DNA of 64,000 bases from Streptomyces sp. NBC_01454 (GTDB lineage: Bacteria; Actinomycetota; Actinomycetes; Streptomycetales; Streptomycetaceae), in the NCBI RefSeq assembly GCF_036227565.1, contig NZ_CP109460.1, forward strand, positions 3,906,001-3,970,000, given 5' to 3'. The translations under genes and the position numbers were made by a program. A model generated the notes under the pieces. The model saw nothing but the letters and a program-made list of their open reading frames with translations, made no database searches and was not told the origin of the DNA. Below, in pieces: positions 8,054-16,800 of the stretch (positions within the stretch are counted from its first letter, which is position 1; every line of letters begins with the position of its first letter).

Positions 8054-9234
8054 CCAAATCCGCCATCGACGCTGCACGCCCTTACGTGGGTGCTTTGGTC
8101 GATGAACTGTCAACGGCGGGCGCCATCCAGATGCCTGCATGGGCCGAGGCGTTCGCCACCGTTCCTCGGCACGCCTTCGTACCGCGCTGGTACGAGCAGG
8201 AGACCAACGACAAGGGCATCACGGTCTGGCGCCTGCAACACGCCCTCCACGAGGGTCAGCTCGCGCGCGTCTACCGCGACACCACCCTCGTGACCGCCCT
8301 CGACCCCGACACCGCCGAGCAGGTCGAAGAGGGCACGTGGACGGGCATCCCCACGTCGTCGAGCACCCTGCCCAGCCTCATGGCCGGGATGCTGGAAGAC
8401 CTCGCCGTCGAGGACGGTAACCGCGTCCTCGAAATCGGCACCGGCACCGGCTACAACGCCGCCTTGCTGTGCGCCCGACTCGGCGAACAGTTCGTGTACT
8501 CCGTCGATGTCGACGCGACCCTCGTGGACGCCGCGCAACGCCGGCTCTCCTCCATCGGCTACGAGCCACAGCTCGCCCCCGCCGACGGCCGCAACGGCTA
8601 CCCCACCGGGGACCAGTTCGACCGGGTCATCGCCACCTGCTCAGTGCCCAGCATCCCCGCGCCGTGGATCGAGCAGACCCGCACCGGCGGCGCGATCCTC
8701 GCCGACGTGGCCCTCGGGATCGAGGGCGGCCTCGTACGCCTCACCGTCGACGCCGAGCAGCGCGCCGAAGGACAGTTCACGGGCACCAGCGGCCGTTTCA
8801 TGGCTGCCCGGGGCGACGCCCAGACCTACCCGCGGCGCAAGCGCGCACCGTACGCGCCCGAGGCCGGCACCCGACCCACGAAGGTCACCGCGGCGGACGT
8901 CCGGCAGCACTACCCGTTCCGGCTGGTGCTGGCCTTCCATCTGCCCGGCGTCGAATTGGTCTACCACTCCGACGAAGCCACCGGCACCATGTCCGTCCAG
9001 CTCCAGCACACCGACGGCTCATGGGCCCGCGTGCCCCTGACCGGCGAGGGCGTCGACACCGTCACGCACGGCGGCGCGGTGGAGATCTGGGAACAGGTCG
9101 AGGCAGCGTGGACATGGTGGAACGACGCCGGGCGCCCGGCTCAAGACCACTTCGGCTACGCGCGCGAGCCTGACGGACACGCCTCCGTATGGCACATCCC
9201 GGACGGCCGCCGCTGGAACATCGGCGTCCAGTAG
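8050..9234 (+). CDS. PIMT-type O-methyltransferase of graspetide cluster
   Basis: A 394-residue protein with an N-terminal protein-L-isoaspartate O-methyltransferase domain. The SAM-binding motif VLEIGTGTGYNAALL lies near residues 129-143 and SSSTLPSLMAGML precedes it, as in PIMT enzymes. The C-terminal extension of roughly 150 residues is also present in the graspetide-associated homologues (ThfM/AmdM type). Those enzymes methylate a specific Asp in the cyclised peptide, and the ester collapses to an aspartimide. Overlap with the ligase gene and the terminator just downstream mark the end of a compact precursor-ligase-methyltransferase operon. Confidence 0.88.
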   Translation: MTKSAIDAARPYVGALVDELSTAGAIQMPAWAEAFATVPRHAFVPRWYEQETNDKGITVWRLQHALHEGQLARVYRDTTLVTALDPDTAEQVEEGTWTGIPTSSSTLPSLMAGMLEDLAVEDGNRVLEIGTGTGYNAALLCARLGEQFVYSVDVDATLVDAAQRRLSSIGYEPQLAPADGRNGYPTGDQFDRVIATCSVPSIPAPWIEQTRTGGAILADVALGIEGGLVRLTVDAEQRAEGQFTGTSGRFMAARGDAQTYPRRKRAPYAPEAGTRPTKVTAADVRQHYPFRLVLAFHLPGVELVYHSDEATGTMSVQLQHTDGSWARVPLTGEGVDTVTHGGAVEIWEQVEAAWTWWNDAGRPAQDHFGYAREPDGHASVWHIPDGRRWNIGVQ

Positions 9235-9250
9235 TCCCACAGGCTGTGTC

Positions 9251-9282
9251 GCCCCGACGACCGTTGCACCGGTCGTCGGGGC
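9251..9282 (+). terminator. Terminator of graspetide operon
   Basis: A 13-bp perfect stem (GCCCCGACGACCG at 9251-9263 with its complement at 9270-9282) with a six-base loop lies 16 bases after the methyltransferase stop. Confidence 0.8.
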
Positions 9283-9319
9283 AGTACGTCACCAGCTCAT
9301 CCGAGGACCCGATAACGCA

Positions 9320-9586
9320 ATGCGTGACCTTATCGCCTGCCTGTGGATCTGGTCAGGGGAGCCGCTGCGCCGTGCCCTACGTGCCGCGTATCAGCACGTG
9401 CACGACTGGTTCACCCCTCCTCCGCCACCACCACAGGCCCCCGTGATCCAGCCGGCCCCGGCCTACCGCCGCGACCCCCGATCCCACCTCCGCGACCCCC
9501 GCGAGTTCGTCAACGGCGACGTGCTCGACCTCGTGCCCGCCTACTACCGCAAGCACGAGGCGACCCTCACCGCAGCCACCGGCTAA
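9320..9586 (+). CDS. Hypothetical actinophage/mobile-element protein (88 aa)
   Basis: An 88-residue protein starting MRDLIACLWIWSGEPLRRAL. It has an amphipathic N-terminal helix, a Pro-rich middle (six consecutive prolines) and a polar C-terminal half ending in an Ala/Thr tail. The N-terminus resembles that of the 106-residue protein at 10269 (MRDAIARALTW), so the two may share a membrane-proximal helix. No function is recognised. Confidence 0.55.
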   Translation: MRDLIACLWIWSGEPLRRALRAAYQHVHDWFTPPPPPPQAPVIQPAPAYRRDPRSHLRDPREFVNGDVLDLVPAYYRKHEATLTAATG

Positions 9587-9612
9587 GCAACACGCCCCAC
9601 AGAACAGAGCAC

Positions 9613-9738
9613 ATGGCCACCGTCAAATTCTGCTCCACCTGCAACGGACAGAAGCAGGTTCAGACCATGCAAAGAGGCAAGGTCGTCGTCATTCGGTGCC
9701 GCGACTGTCGAGGAAGCGGCTACCAGACCACCAAGTGA
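9613..9738 (+). CDS. Small DnaJ-like zinc-ribbon protein (41 aa)
   Basis: ATG 9613 opens a 41-residue peptide with two CxxC pairs: CSTCNGQ near the start and CRDCRGSG near the end. The second reproduces the CxxCxGxG repeat of DnaJ-type zinc fingers. Small proteins of this type are common in actinobacterial mobile elements and probably bind one zinc ion. Its role is unknown; RNA or protein binding is possible. Confidence 0.65.
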   Translation: MATVKFCSTCNGQKQVQTMQRGKVVVIRCRDCRGSGYQTTK

Positions 9739-9765
9739 CCCCAACCGCCTGCAACCGCACGAACC

Positions 9766-9793
9766 GCCCGCCGCGCACCTGAGCGCGGCGGGC
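9766..9793. terminator. Bidirectional terminator between zinc-ribbon and GntR genes
   Basis: An 11-bp stem (GCCCGCCGCGC at 9766-9776, complement at 9783-9793) lies between two convergent genes and can end transcription in both directions. Confidence 0.75.
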
Positions 9794-9815
9794 AACTGCT
9801 ACCCGGCGCGACTTC

Positions 9816-10085
9816 TCACTCGCCCGCGGCAGGCTCGCCCGGCTGGTGCTCGGCCACGTAGGACCCTCGCCCCCACTCGGTCACGATGACCCCGCGCTCC
9901 CGTAGCACCCGCACCGCGCGGCGCGCCGTCTCCCGGGCTACGCCGTGTCGCTCGCACAGCTCGGACTCTGACGGGATGCGCTCTCCGGGCTTGATGACGC
10001 CCGCCTTGATATCGGCCGTAAGGGCCTCCAACACCCGCATGTACGGCGCACGCGCGCTATGTGGATGGCTCGGGCTCTCAGGCAT
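9816..10085 (-). CDS. GntR-family regulator, short form
   Basis: An 89-residue protein that is essentially only the GntR winged helix-turn-helix (residues 18-80). The signature IPSESELCERHGVARETARR is followed by the wing, including GVIVTEWGRGSYVAE. It lacks an effector domain, as do KorSA-like regulators of actinobacterial integrated elements. The three phased repeats immediately upstream (10119-10161) are good candidates for its own operator. Within the prophage it probably controls element genes. Confidence 0.85.
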   Translation of the reverse strand: MPESPSHPHSARAPYMRVLEALTADIKAGVIKPGERIPSESELCERHGVARETARRAVRVLRERGVIVTEWGRGSYVAEHQPGEPAAGE

Positions 10086-10118
10086 GGGGAGAGCGTAGAC
10101 AACTCGCCATTCTCGGGC

Positions 10119-10161
10119 GAGTTAGACAGGCAGATGAGTTAGACAGGTAGACGAGTTAGAC
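10119..10161. repeat. Three 17-bp-phased direct repeats upstream of GntR gene
   Basis: GAGTTAGAC occurs at 10119, 10136 and 10153, exactly 17 bases apart, with similar spacers (AGGCAGAT and AGGTAGAC). An ACTCGCC/GGGCGAG inverted repeat lies beside the first copy (10102-10121). The array lies 34-76 bases upstream of the GntR start. It is most simply a multi-site operator for that regulator. Confidence 0.7.
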
Positions 10162-10199
10162 GTGTTGTCTTACCGTCGTCTGGAACGCGAAAACAGAAC

Positions 10200-10237
10200 G
10201 CCCCGAGCAGACCGATTAGGCCCGGTCCGCTCGGGGC
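10200..10237. terminator. Imperfect hairpin upstream of 106-aa gene
   Basis: GCCCCGAGC (10200-10208) pairs with GCTCGGGGC (10229-10237), with a partly paired inner part. It lies between the divergent GntR gene and the gene at 10269. It could be a terminator for readthrough or part of a leader. Confidence 0.45.
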
Positions 10238-10268
10238 TCGCCGACAGCTAGTAGGAGCTGAACGACGT

Positions 10269-10589
10269 ATGCGCGATGCTATCGCCCGCGCCCTTACATG
10301 GGTGCTCACCGTCCTCCCCTGGACCCGCCGCCCTGCGCCCGGACGCCACTCCGCCGCCCACTTCGCCCAGCAGGCCGCATACGAGCCTGTGAGCGTCAAC
10401 CCGTGGCGGAAGCCATGGCGGGGACCGAGCGCCGCAACAGTCCGCGAGATCTTCCACGCTGAGGAAGTCCGATCACTCACACCAGAGCAGCGCGAACGCT
10501 GGTGGGCCGCCGCATTCTCGGCGATCGATGTCGACTACGACTTCCCCACGATCAACATCACCGGAGCCCATCGGACGGTGTCAGCATGA
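10269..10589 (+). CDS. Hypothetical protein (106 aa)
   Basis: A 106-residue protein with a hydrophobic/amphipathic N-terminus (MRDAIARALTWVLTVLPW), a basic Pro-rich segment and an acidic C-terminal half containing LTPEQRERWWAAAFSAID. No family is recognised. Its stop overlaps the ATG of the next gene (ATGA at 10586-10589). The pair forms the last operon of the element before its right end. Confidence 0.55.
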   Translation: MRDAIARALTWVLTVLPWTRRPAPGRHSAAHFAQQAAYEPVSVNPWRKPWRGPSAATVREIFHAEEVRSLTPEQRERWWAAAFSAIDVDYDFPTINITGAHRTVSA

Positions 10590-10756
10590 CCGCCGTCTGC
10601 CTGCTCTGCACCCGCGAGACAGTCGCCCCCGTAGCCGTGGGGCACATCGAGCGAGTAAGCGGCCCCGGAGTGACGCTGTACGCCTGCCCCGACTGCGCGC
10701 CCCACTTCAGGCCCGGCCCCCTCCCCGCCGAAGTGGCCCGACCCCGGCGCGGCTGA
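10586..10756 (+). CDS. Small zinc-ribbon protein (56 aa)
   Basis: A 56-residue protein with two cysteine pairs, CLLCTRE (residues 5-11) and YACPDCAPH (32-40), separated by about 25 residues. This is a treble-clef or zinc-ribbon arrangement seen in small actinophage proteins. It is translationally coupled to the gene upstream. Its function is unknown. Confidence 0.6.
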   Translation: MTAVCLLCTRETVAPVAVGHIERVSGPGVTLYACPDCAPHFRPGPLPAEVARPRRG

Positions 10757-10776
10757 CTCGCCGCGACGCCCTGCCC

Positions 10777-10803
10777 GCCCCGCCCGGAGCATCCGGGCGG
10801 GGC
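10777..10803 (+). terminator. Intrinsic terminator at element right end (first)
   Basis: A 12-bp stem (GCCCCGCCCGGA at 10777-10788, complement at 10792-10803) with a three-base loop is followed by TTTGTCGT. It ends the last prophage operon. Confidence 0.85.
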
Positions 10804-10847
10804 TTTGTCGTCCTTCGGGCATGCCATGCCCTTACGGCAACAGACCG

Positions 10848-10881
10848 AGGCCCCGGCACCAGTCCAACGGTGCCGGGGCCT
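10848..10881. terminator. Intrinsic terminator at element right end (second)
   Basis: A 13-bp perfect stem (AGGCCCCGGCACC at 10848-10860, complement at 10869-10881). Together with the stem at 10777 it insulates the prophage from the chromosome. Confidence 0.8.
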
Positions 10882-10911
10882 CGCCTCACCCCTCGCCCAC
10901 ATTTCCGCAGG

Positions 10912-11157
10912 TCACAGCCTGAGTGTTTTACCTGCACTGCTGCACATCAGGGTGCCGACGCGTTCCTCGTCGGCCACGGACAGCTGCTCGCGCAGCGCGT
11001 GGGCCAGCCGGGCGGCCCGGCGGCCGATCTCGGCGAAGGTGCGGCGGTGCGGGTCCCCCTCGGTCCAGGTGACGACCTGCGACTGACCGTGAACCGTCGA
11101 TCCGTGGGCCAGGATTCGCGAGACGGTGAGCGGTACGTCCTGCATCGTGCTGAGCAC
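10912..11157 (-). pseudogene. Acyl-CoA ligase, 5' fragment cut by element insertion
   Basis: The 81-residue frame reads as the N-terminus of a long-chain fatty-acyl-CoA ligase (MLSTMQDVPLTVSRILAHG, then TFAEIGRRAARLAHALRE and ADEERVGTLM). After GTLM, where family members continue W-N-N-A-E-H, the sequence changes to unrelated residues (CSSAGKTLRL) and stops. The other 450 or so residues are missing here. The break coincides with the end of the prophage, so the gene was split by site-specific integration. The family call is from memory of the conserved N-terminus. Confidence 0.8.
10935..10960. other. Candidate attachment site (attR-like junction)
   Basis: The ligase reading frame leaves its family sequence at CACATCAGGGTGCC (from about 10943), read on the + strand. 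Sequence to the right is chromosomal ligase and sequence to the left is element DNA with stacked terminators. Acyl-CoA ligase genes are known targets of some Streptomyces phage serine integrases (R4 is the example I recall). The exact core cannot be fixed without the left junction, which is outside the window. Confidence 0.6.
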
Positions 11158-11476
11158 CGGGTGCCTCCGCTTTATTACGGGCGGTTAGTGGTGCTGCGAT
11201 TGTCATCGCATACCAATCGGTATGTCACGCCCTCCGGGGTGTGTTCTTGCCCGCTCATGCCCGGATACGGCCACGGCCGGGCCGCGTGCCCCGCCCCGGC
11301 CGCCCTCGCGCGCGCAGGTACGAGCCGGGTCAACCCGCCGGGCTGCCGGGCCGCCCCTTTCACCCGCAGGGAGGGCCCTTACGGCACGTTGCTTGTGCCG
11401 TCTGCGCGCCCCGCAGCACGCTGACGATCACCCGGAACCCCGGTCACTCGTTTTCCTCTTCTGACAGGAGCGTCCC
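11158..11476. other. Intergenic region upstream of acyl-CoA ligase fragment
   Basis: About 320 bases hold the ligase promoter area, including the palindrome at 11209-11224. Before the 79-residue secreted protein there is GC-rich sequence ending in an AGGAGCG ribosome site (about 11466-11472). No further gene is seen. Confidence 0.5.
11209..11224. promoter_or_regulatory. Palindromic operator upstream of acyl-CoA ligase
   Basis: CATACC-AATC-GGTATG is a perfect 6+4+6 palindrome about 52 bases upstream of the ligase start. Its size suits a TetR- or MarR-type regulator of fatty-acid genes. The regulator is not identified in this window. Confidence 0.55.
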
Positions 11477-11716
11477 ATGCGCCCCCACCTCGGCCGTTGC
11501 CTCGTCCTTGCCGCCCTGGGCGGGGTCGGTGCGCTCGCCTGCGGCACCGCGCAGGCGGCCCCGCAGACCGCACCGGCCCCGCGTCCGGCAGGCGACGGCC
11601 CCTCGGCCGTCCGCCCGTTGTTCGCCGGGCAGTTCGACCCCGTCGCCGGGAGCGGCGGCGGGGTGCTCGCCGGTGGCGGCAGGCCGGTGGCCCTCAAGGC
11701 CGACGGCCGGCGCTGA
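11477..11716 (+). CDS. Small secreted protein (79 aa)
   Basis: A 79-residue protein with a clear Sec signal peptide (MRPHLGRCLVLAALGGVGAL, cleavage predicted after ACGTAQA near residue 27). The mature part is a short Pro/Ala/Gly-rich peptide without cysteines. It has a good AGGAGCG ribosome site. No family is recognised. It sits alone between the ligase fragment and the convergent phosphatase. Confidence 0.6.
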   Translation: MRPHLGRCLVLAALGGVGALACGTAQAAPQTAPAPRPAGDGPSAVRPLFAGQFDPVAGSGGGVLAGGGRPVALKADGRR

Positions 11717-11770
11717 TACCGCGGCACCGGCCACCGCCCGCCGTGAGGTCCGGGCGGTCGCGCGCCGGCC

Positions 11771-11829
11771 GGCCTCACGGGTGCCGGTCGGCCTCACGGG
11801 TGCCGGCCGGCCTCACGGGTGCCGGTCGG
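11771..11829. repeat. 19-bp tandem repeat, three copies
   Basis: GGCCTCACGGGTGCCGG recurs at 11771, 11790 and 11809. The last copy reaches into the 3' end of the convergent phosphatase gene. Confidence 0.75.
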
Positions 11830-13687
11830 CCGCCGGGGTCACCGCCTGCAGGACCAGCACCGACAGATCGTCCTCGACCGGGCCGGTGCCGAAGTCGTGC
11901 GCGGCGCGCCGGACGTGCTCGGCGAGGGCCTTGGCGCCCAGCCCCATGCCGTCCCGCAGCACTTCCATCAGACCGTCGTTGTCGTCCAACTGCCAGTTGC
12001 CGCTGCGGCGTTCGGTGACCCCGTCGGTGACGCACAACAGCGTCTCGCCCGGTGCGAGGGTGAAGGTGTTGGCCTGGAATTCGGTGCCCTCGTCGATGCC
12101 CAGCAGCATCTGCGGCTCGGAGGCCGATTCGACGGTGCCGTCGACGAACATGTGCAGCGGTGGCGGGTGGCCGGCCGTGGCGACCGTGCAGCGGGCCCCG
12201 GGCACGCCCGGCTCGACCTCCAGCTCGCCGTACAGCAGGCTCAGAAAGCGGGAGGAGGCCTGCTCGCCGCCCAGCTCCACCGCCTCGGCGCTCTCCTCCG
12301 CCATGGCCAGATTCAGCCGGCTGAGCACCGACTCGACGCCGTGTCCCTCCCGGGCCAGCAGCCGCACCAGGTGGCGGGCCAGGCCGGTGACGGACATCGC
12401 CTCCGGGTCCTTGCCCTGGACGTCGCCGAGCAGGAAGCACCAGCGGCGGTCGCCCATCGGGAAGACGTCGTAGAAGTCACCGCCGACGGTCTGACCCTCC
12501 CCGTGCGGCTCATAGACGATCGCCGTGTCGACGCCGACGATGCTGGCGAGCGACGCGGGCAGCTGCCGGCGCTGGAGCGCCAGGCTGATCGTGGTCTGCC
12601 GGGTGTACTGGCGGGCGGTGTACACGGCCTGCGCGACCCGGCGTGCCACGTCCTCGACCATCCGCACCACGGTGTCGGTCATCTGCAGGTGCCCGGCGCG
12701 GCCGAGCAGCAGTACGCCCTGCTCGGCGTCGCGGGCGACGAGGGGAAAGGCGAGCGCCGAGCCGCCCGTGGAGGCCGCGCCGGCGCTTTCCGGCCAGGGC
12801 CAGGGGATGCCGGCGGTGCGGACGGCCTCGGTCGGCGGATCGCTGCGCTCCAGGTCGTCGCGGAGCGGGGTGATCCGCCGCTCGTCGACGTGCCAGACCC
12901 GGGACAGCTCCATGCCGCCGCCCTCGGTGGTCAGCCAGATCGCGCACCAGTCGGCGAGCCGGGGCACCAGCAGCTGGGCGGCGAGCGCGGTGACCATCTC
13001 CTGGTCCAGCTGCCCGGCCAGCAGCTCGCTGGTCTCGGCGAGGAAGGACGGGCCGCCGCGGTCGGCCCATTCGGCGGCGAACCCGGGCCGGCGGGCAGGC
13101 TCCCGCATCGTGTGCGCCGGCGGCCCGGGCGGCTCGGAGCGGCGGCTGTCGAGCTGCGGCGAGGGGCTCCCGGCGGTTCCGGCCTCGCCCGCGGTGGCCT
13201 CCAGGCGGAACCAGACGGTCTTGACGGCATGGCGGTAGGTCACGCCCCAGGACTCCGCCAGTGCGCTCACCAGCTGGAGCCCGTATCCCGGCTCTCCACT
13301 GCGGGCGTCCACCCCGCCGCGTACCCCCCGGGAGGGGTGGCGGTCGGAGACCTCCATGACGACGCCGACCCTGGCCCGGCCCGCCCACTCCCCGCCGCCC
13401 TCCTCGCCGGGGGGCGGGCCGTACTCCAGGCGGCAGGTCACATCGATATCGGTCCCGGCGTACATCACGGCGTTGGTGACGAGCTCGCTGGTCAGCAGCA
13501 CGGCGTCGTGGATCAGCTCCTGGCTGATCGCCGCCGCCCCGCGCCCGGCCGTGGCGGGTGGCGCGGCCGCCCGTTCGGAGAGCAGCGCCCGCACGAACTT
13601 GCGCGCGCCGGCCGCCGCAAGCTGGTTGGCGGGCAGGTCTTTCCGGGAGACGGTTTCCGTCGTGGGCGGGGAGGACAGCGAGGTCAC
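11813..13687 (-). CDS. SpoIIE/PP2C phosphatase with RsbW-like ATPase and GAF domains
   Basis: A 624-residue multidomain regulator. Residues 20-160 are a GHKL anti-sigma-type ATPase (LLTSELVTNAVMYAG for the N box, then GYGLQLVSALAESWGV). Residues about 200-370 fit a GAF domain. The C-terminal 230 residues are a PP2C/SpoIIE phosphatase, with VGGDFYDVFPMGDRRWCFLLG and GETLLCVTDGVTERR. Such proteins dephosphorylate anti-anti-sigma factors in partner-switching pathways, and the fused kinase-like domain allows both directions. The gene is divergent from the poly-HAMP kinase and may share its signal path. Confidence 0.9.
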   Translation of the reverse strand: MTSLSSPPTTETVSRKDLPANQLAAAGARKFVRALLSERAAAPPATAGRGAAAISQELIHDAVLLTSELVTNAVMYAGTDIDVTCRLEYGPPPGEEGGGEWAGRARVGVVMEVSDRHPSRGVRGGVDARSGEPGYGLQLVSALAESWGVTYRHAVKTVWFRLEATAGEAGTAGSPSPQLDSRRSEPPGPPAHTMREPARRPGFAAEWADRGGPSFLAETSELLAGQLDQEMVTALAAQLLVPRLADWCAIWLTTEGGGMELSRVWHVDERRITPLRDDLERSDPPTEAVRTAGIPWPWPESAGAASTGGSALAFPLVARDAEQGVLLLGRAGHLQMTDTVVRMVEDVARRVAQAVYTARQYTRQTTISLALQRRQLPASLASIVGVDTAIVYEPHGEGQTVGGDFYDVFPMGDRRWCFLLGDVQGKDPEAMSVTGLARHLVRLLAREGHGVESVLSRLNLAMAEESAEAVELGGEQASSRFLSLLYGELEVEPGVPGARCTVATAGHPPPLHMFVDGTVESASEPQMLLGIDEGTEFQANTFTLAPGETLLCVTDGVTERRSGNWQLDDNDGLMEVLRDGMGLGAKALAEHVRRAAHDFGTGPVEDDLSVLVLQAVTPAADRHP

Positions 13688-13812
13688 TGCACCCCCTGGA
13701 GACGCCGGGAAAATACATCTACGGGCGCTTTATACTATGTCATACCTGCCCAAATTGATCACTCTGCCCGATCGGATCTTCTCCATATCGATCATTGGGG
13801 GGATGGTGTGTC

Positions 13813-16800
13813 ATGGCCCTCGACCCGCCCCGGCGCGAGGCTGCTCCGCAACCCGCGGATCCCCCTGCGCCCACGCGGCCCGCCGAGGCCGACGGGAGCG
13901 CGCCGGCCACCGCGGACTCCGAGAGCCCCCAGCCCCCGGCGACGCCCGGGACCGCACGGCCCGAACAGGCCGACCAGCACCCCGACCGGACCTCGCACGA
14001 CGGGCAATGGGTGCGCACCAGTGAACTGCGGCCGCTGCTCGCGGCGATGAATGCGCTGCGCGACGGGGACTTCACCACCCGTGTCCCCAGTCCGCCCGAC
14101 GGCGGCTCCCCGGACGGCGTGCTGGCCGACATGATCGGCGTCCTCAACCAGATCATCGCCCGTAACGCCCATCTCTCCTCCGAGCTGCAGCGCGTACGGG
14201 GCGAGGTCATCCGGCAGGGCCGGCTGGACGAGCGGATCTCCGCGAGCCCCGGCCAGGGGGCCTGGACGACGAACATCGACGCGGCGAACACCGTGCTGGA
14301 GGCGCTGGTGGTCCCGCTCGCCAAGGCCACCCGGGTGCTGGACGCGGTGGCCGACGGCGATCTGACCCAGCGCGTCGATCTGCACGACGGCAACCGCCAG
14401 CTCCGCGGCGATCTGCGCCGGCTGGGCAGCGGCGTGAACCGCATGGTCGACCAGCTCTCGCTGTTCACCGGCGAGGTCACCCGGGTCGCCCGCGAGGTGG
14501 GCACCGAGGGACGGCTGGGCGGCCGGGCCAAGGTCCAGGGGCTCTCCGGCGACTGGCTCCATGTGACCGAGGCGGTCAACACCATGGCGTCGCGGCTGAC
14601 GGCGCAGGTGCGCGACATCGCGGTGGTCACGACGGCGGTGGCCACCGGCGACCTGACCCAGCAGGTGACGGTGGAGGCCACCGGCGAGCTGCTGGAGCTG
14701 AAGCTGACCGTCAACAAGATGGTGGATCAGCTGCGGGCGTTCGCCGACGAGGTGACCCGGGTGGCCCGCGAGGTCGGCACCGAGGGCCAGCTCGGTGGCC
14801 GCGCGCAGGTCAGGGGCGTCTCCGGGGTCTGGAAGGACCTCACCGACAACGTCAACTTCATGGCGTCCAACCTGACCTGGCAGGTCCGCAACATCGCCCA
14901 GGTGACGACGGCGGTGGCCACCGGCGACCTGAGCCAGAAGATCACCGTGGATGCCCGGGGCGAGATCCTCGAACTGAAGTCGACGATCAACACGATGGTC
15001 GACCAGCTCTCCGCCTTCGCCGACGAGGTCACCCGCGTGGCCCGCGAGGTCGGCACCGAGGGCCAGCTGGGCGGCCGCGCGCAGGTCAGGGGCGTATCCG
15101 GGGTCTGGCGCGACCTCACGGAGAGCGTCAATTTCATGGCCGACAACCTGACCTCGCAGGTCCGCAACATCGCCCTGGTCGCCACCGCCGTCGCGCAGGG
15201 CGACCTCGGCAAGACGATCACCGTCGAGGCCAAGGGCGAGATCCTCGAACTGAAGACGACGATCAACACGATGGTCGACCAGCTCTCCGCCTTCGCCGAC
15301 GAGGTCACCCGCGTGGCCCGCGAGGTCGGCACCGAAGGAAACCTCGGCGGTCAGGCGCAGGTCAGGGACGTCTCCGGGGTCTGGAAGGACCTCACCGACA
15401 ACGTCAACTTCATGGCGCTCAACCTGACCTCCCAGGTCCGCAACATCGCCCAGGTGACCACCTCGGTGGCCAACGGCGACCTGTCGAAGAAGATCGATGT
15501 CGATGCCCGCGGCGAGATCCTGGAGCTGAAGGACACCGTCAACACGATGGTCCAGCAGCTGCGGGCGTTCGCCGACGAGGTGACCCGGGTGGCCCGCGAG
15601 GTCGGCACCGAGGGACGGCTCGGCGGCCGCGCGCAGGTGCACGGCGTCTCCGGCGTCTGGAAGAACCTCACCGACAACGTCAACTCCATGGCCGACAACC
15701 TGACCTCCCAGGTCCGCAACATCGCCCAGGTCGCCACCGCCGTCGCCAAGGGCGACCTGTCGAAGAAGATCGACGTCGACGCCCGCGGCGAGATCCTCGA
15801 ACTGAAGACGACGATCAACACGATGGTCGACACCCTGTCGTCGTTCTCGTCCGAGGTGACCCGAGTGGCCCGAGAGGTCGGCAGCGAGGGCCAGTTGGGC
15901 GGCCAGGCCCGGGTCGAGGGCGTCTACGGCACCTGGAAGCGGCTGACCACCAGCGTCAACGAGCTGGCGCTGAACCTGACGACGCAGGTCCGCGCGATCG
16001 CCGAGGTGGCCAGCGCCGTCACCCAGGGCGACATGTCCGGCTCGATCACCGTGGACGCCCAGGGCGAGGTCGCCGCCCTGAAGAACAACATCAACCTGAT
16101 GGTCGCCAACCTCCGCGAGACCACCCGCGCCAAGGACTGGCTGGAGTCCAACCTGGCCCGTATCGCCAGCCTGATGCAGGGCCACCGCGACCTCGTCGAG
16201 GTCGCCGATCTGATCCTGCGCGAGCTGACCCCGCTGGTGAACGCGCAGTTCGGCGCGTTCTTCCTGGCCGAGGCGGGCGCCGAGCCCGGCGAGGGGCTGG
16301 AGCTGATCGCCGGCTACGGCACCGGCCAGCCCGAGGGCCGCCGCTCCCTGCCGCGGCTGCGGCTGGGCACCCCCGGCTGGGGCCTGATCACCCAGGCCGC
16401 CATGGAGAAGAAGCGCATCGTCGTCGAGGCCGTCCCGCCCGACTACATCACCATCAGCTCCGGACTCGGCGCCGCGGCCCCCGCCAGCATCGTCATCCTC
16501 CCCATCCTCTTCGAGGACCAGGTGCTGGGCGTCATCGAGCTGGCGTCGTTCAGCCGGTTCAGCGAGGTCCATCTCGCCTTCATCGACCAGTTCGTGAACA
16601 CCATCGGCGTCTCGATCAACACCATCATCGCCAACGCCCGGACGGAATCCCTGCTTTCGGAGTCCCAGCGCCTGACCGCCGAGCTCCGCCAGCGCTCCGA
16701 CGAACTCCAGCTGACGAACGCCGAGTTGGAGGAGAAGGCGGCACTGCTGGCCACCTCCTCGCAGTACAAGTCGGAGTTCCTGGCGAATATGTCGCACGAG

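Noticed and set aside
1..10950. An integrative conjugative element instead of a prophage
   Set aside because: Tape-measure, tail and holin genes are present, and no FtsK-like TraB, RepSA or Xis is seen in this part. The GntR regulator alone is not enough for that call.
11819..14050. A 743-codon plus-strand frame opposite the SpoIIE phosphatase
   Set aside because: It is a codon-position shadow with biased composition and no family features; the minus-strand gene has complete ATPase, GAF and PP2C motifs.
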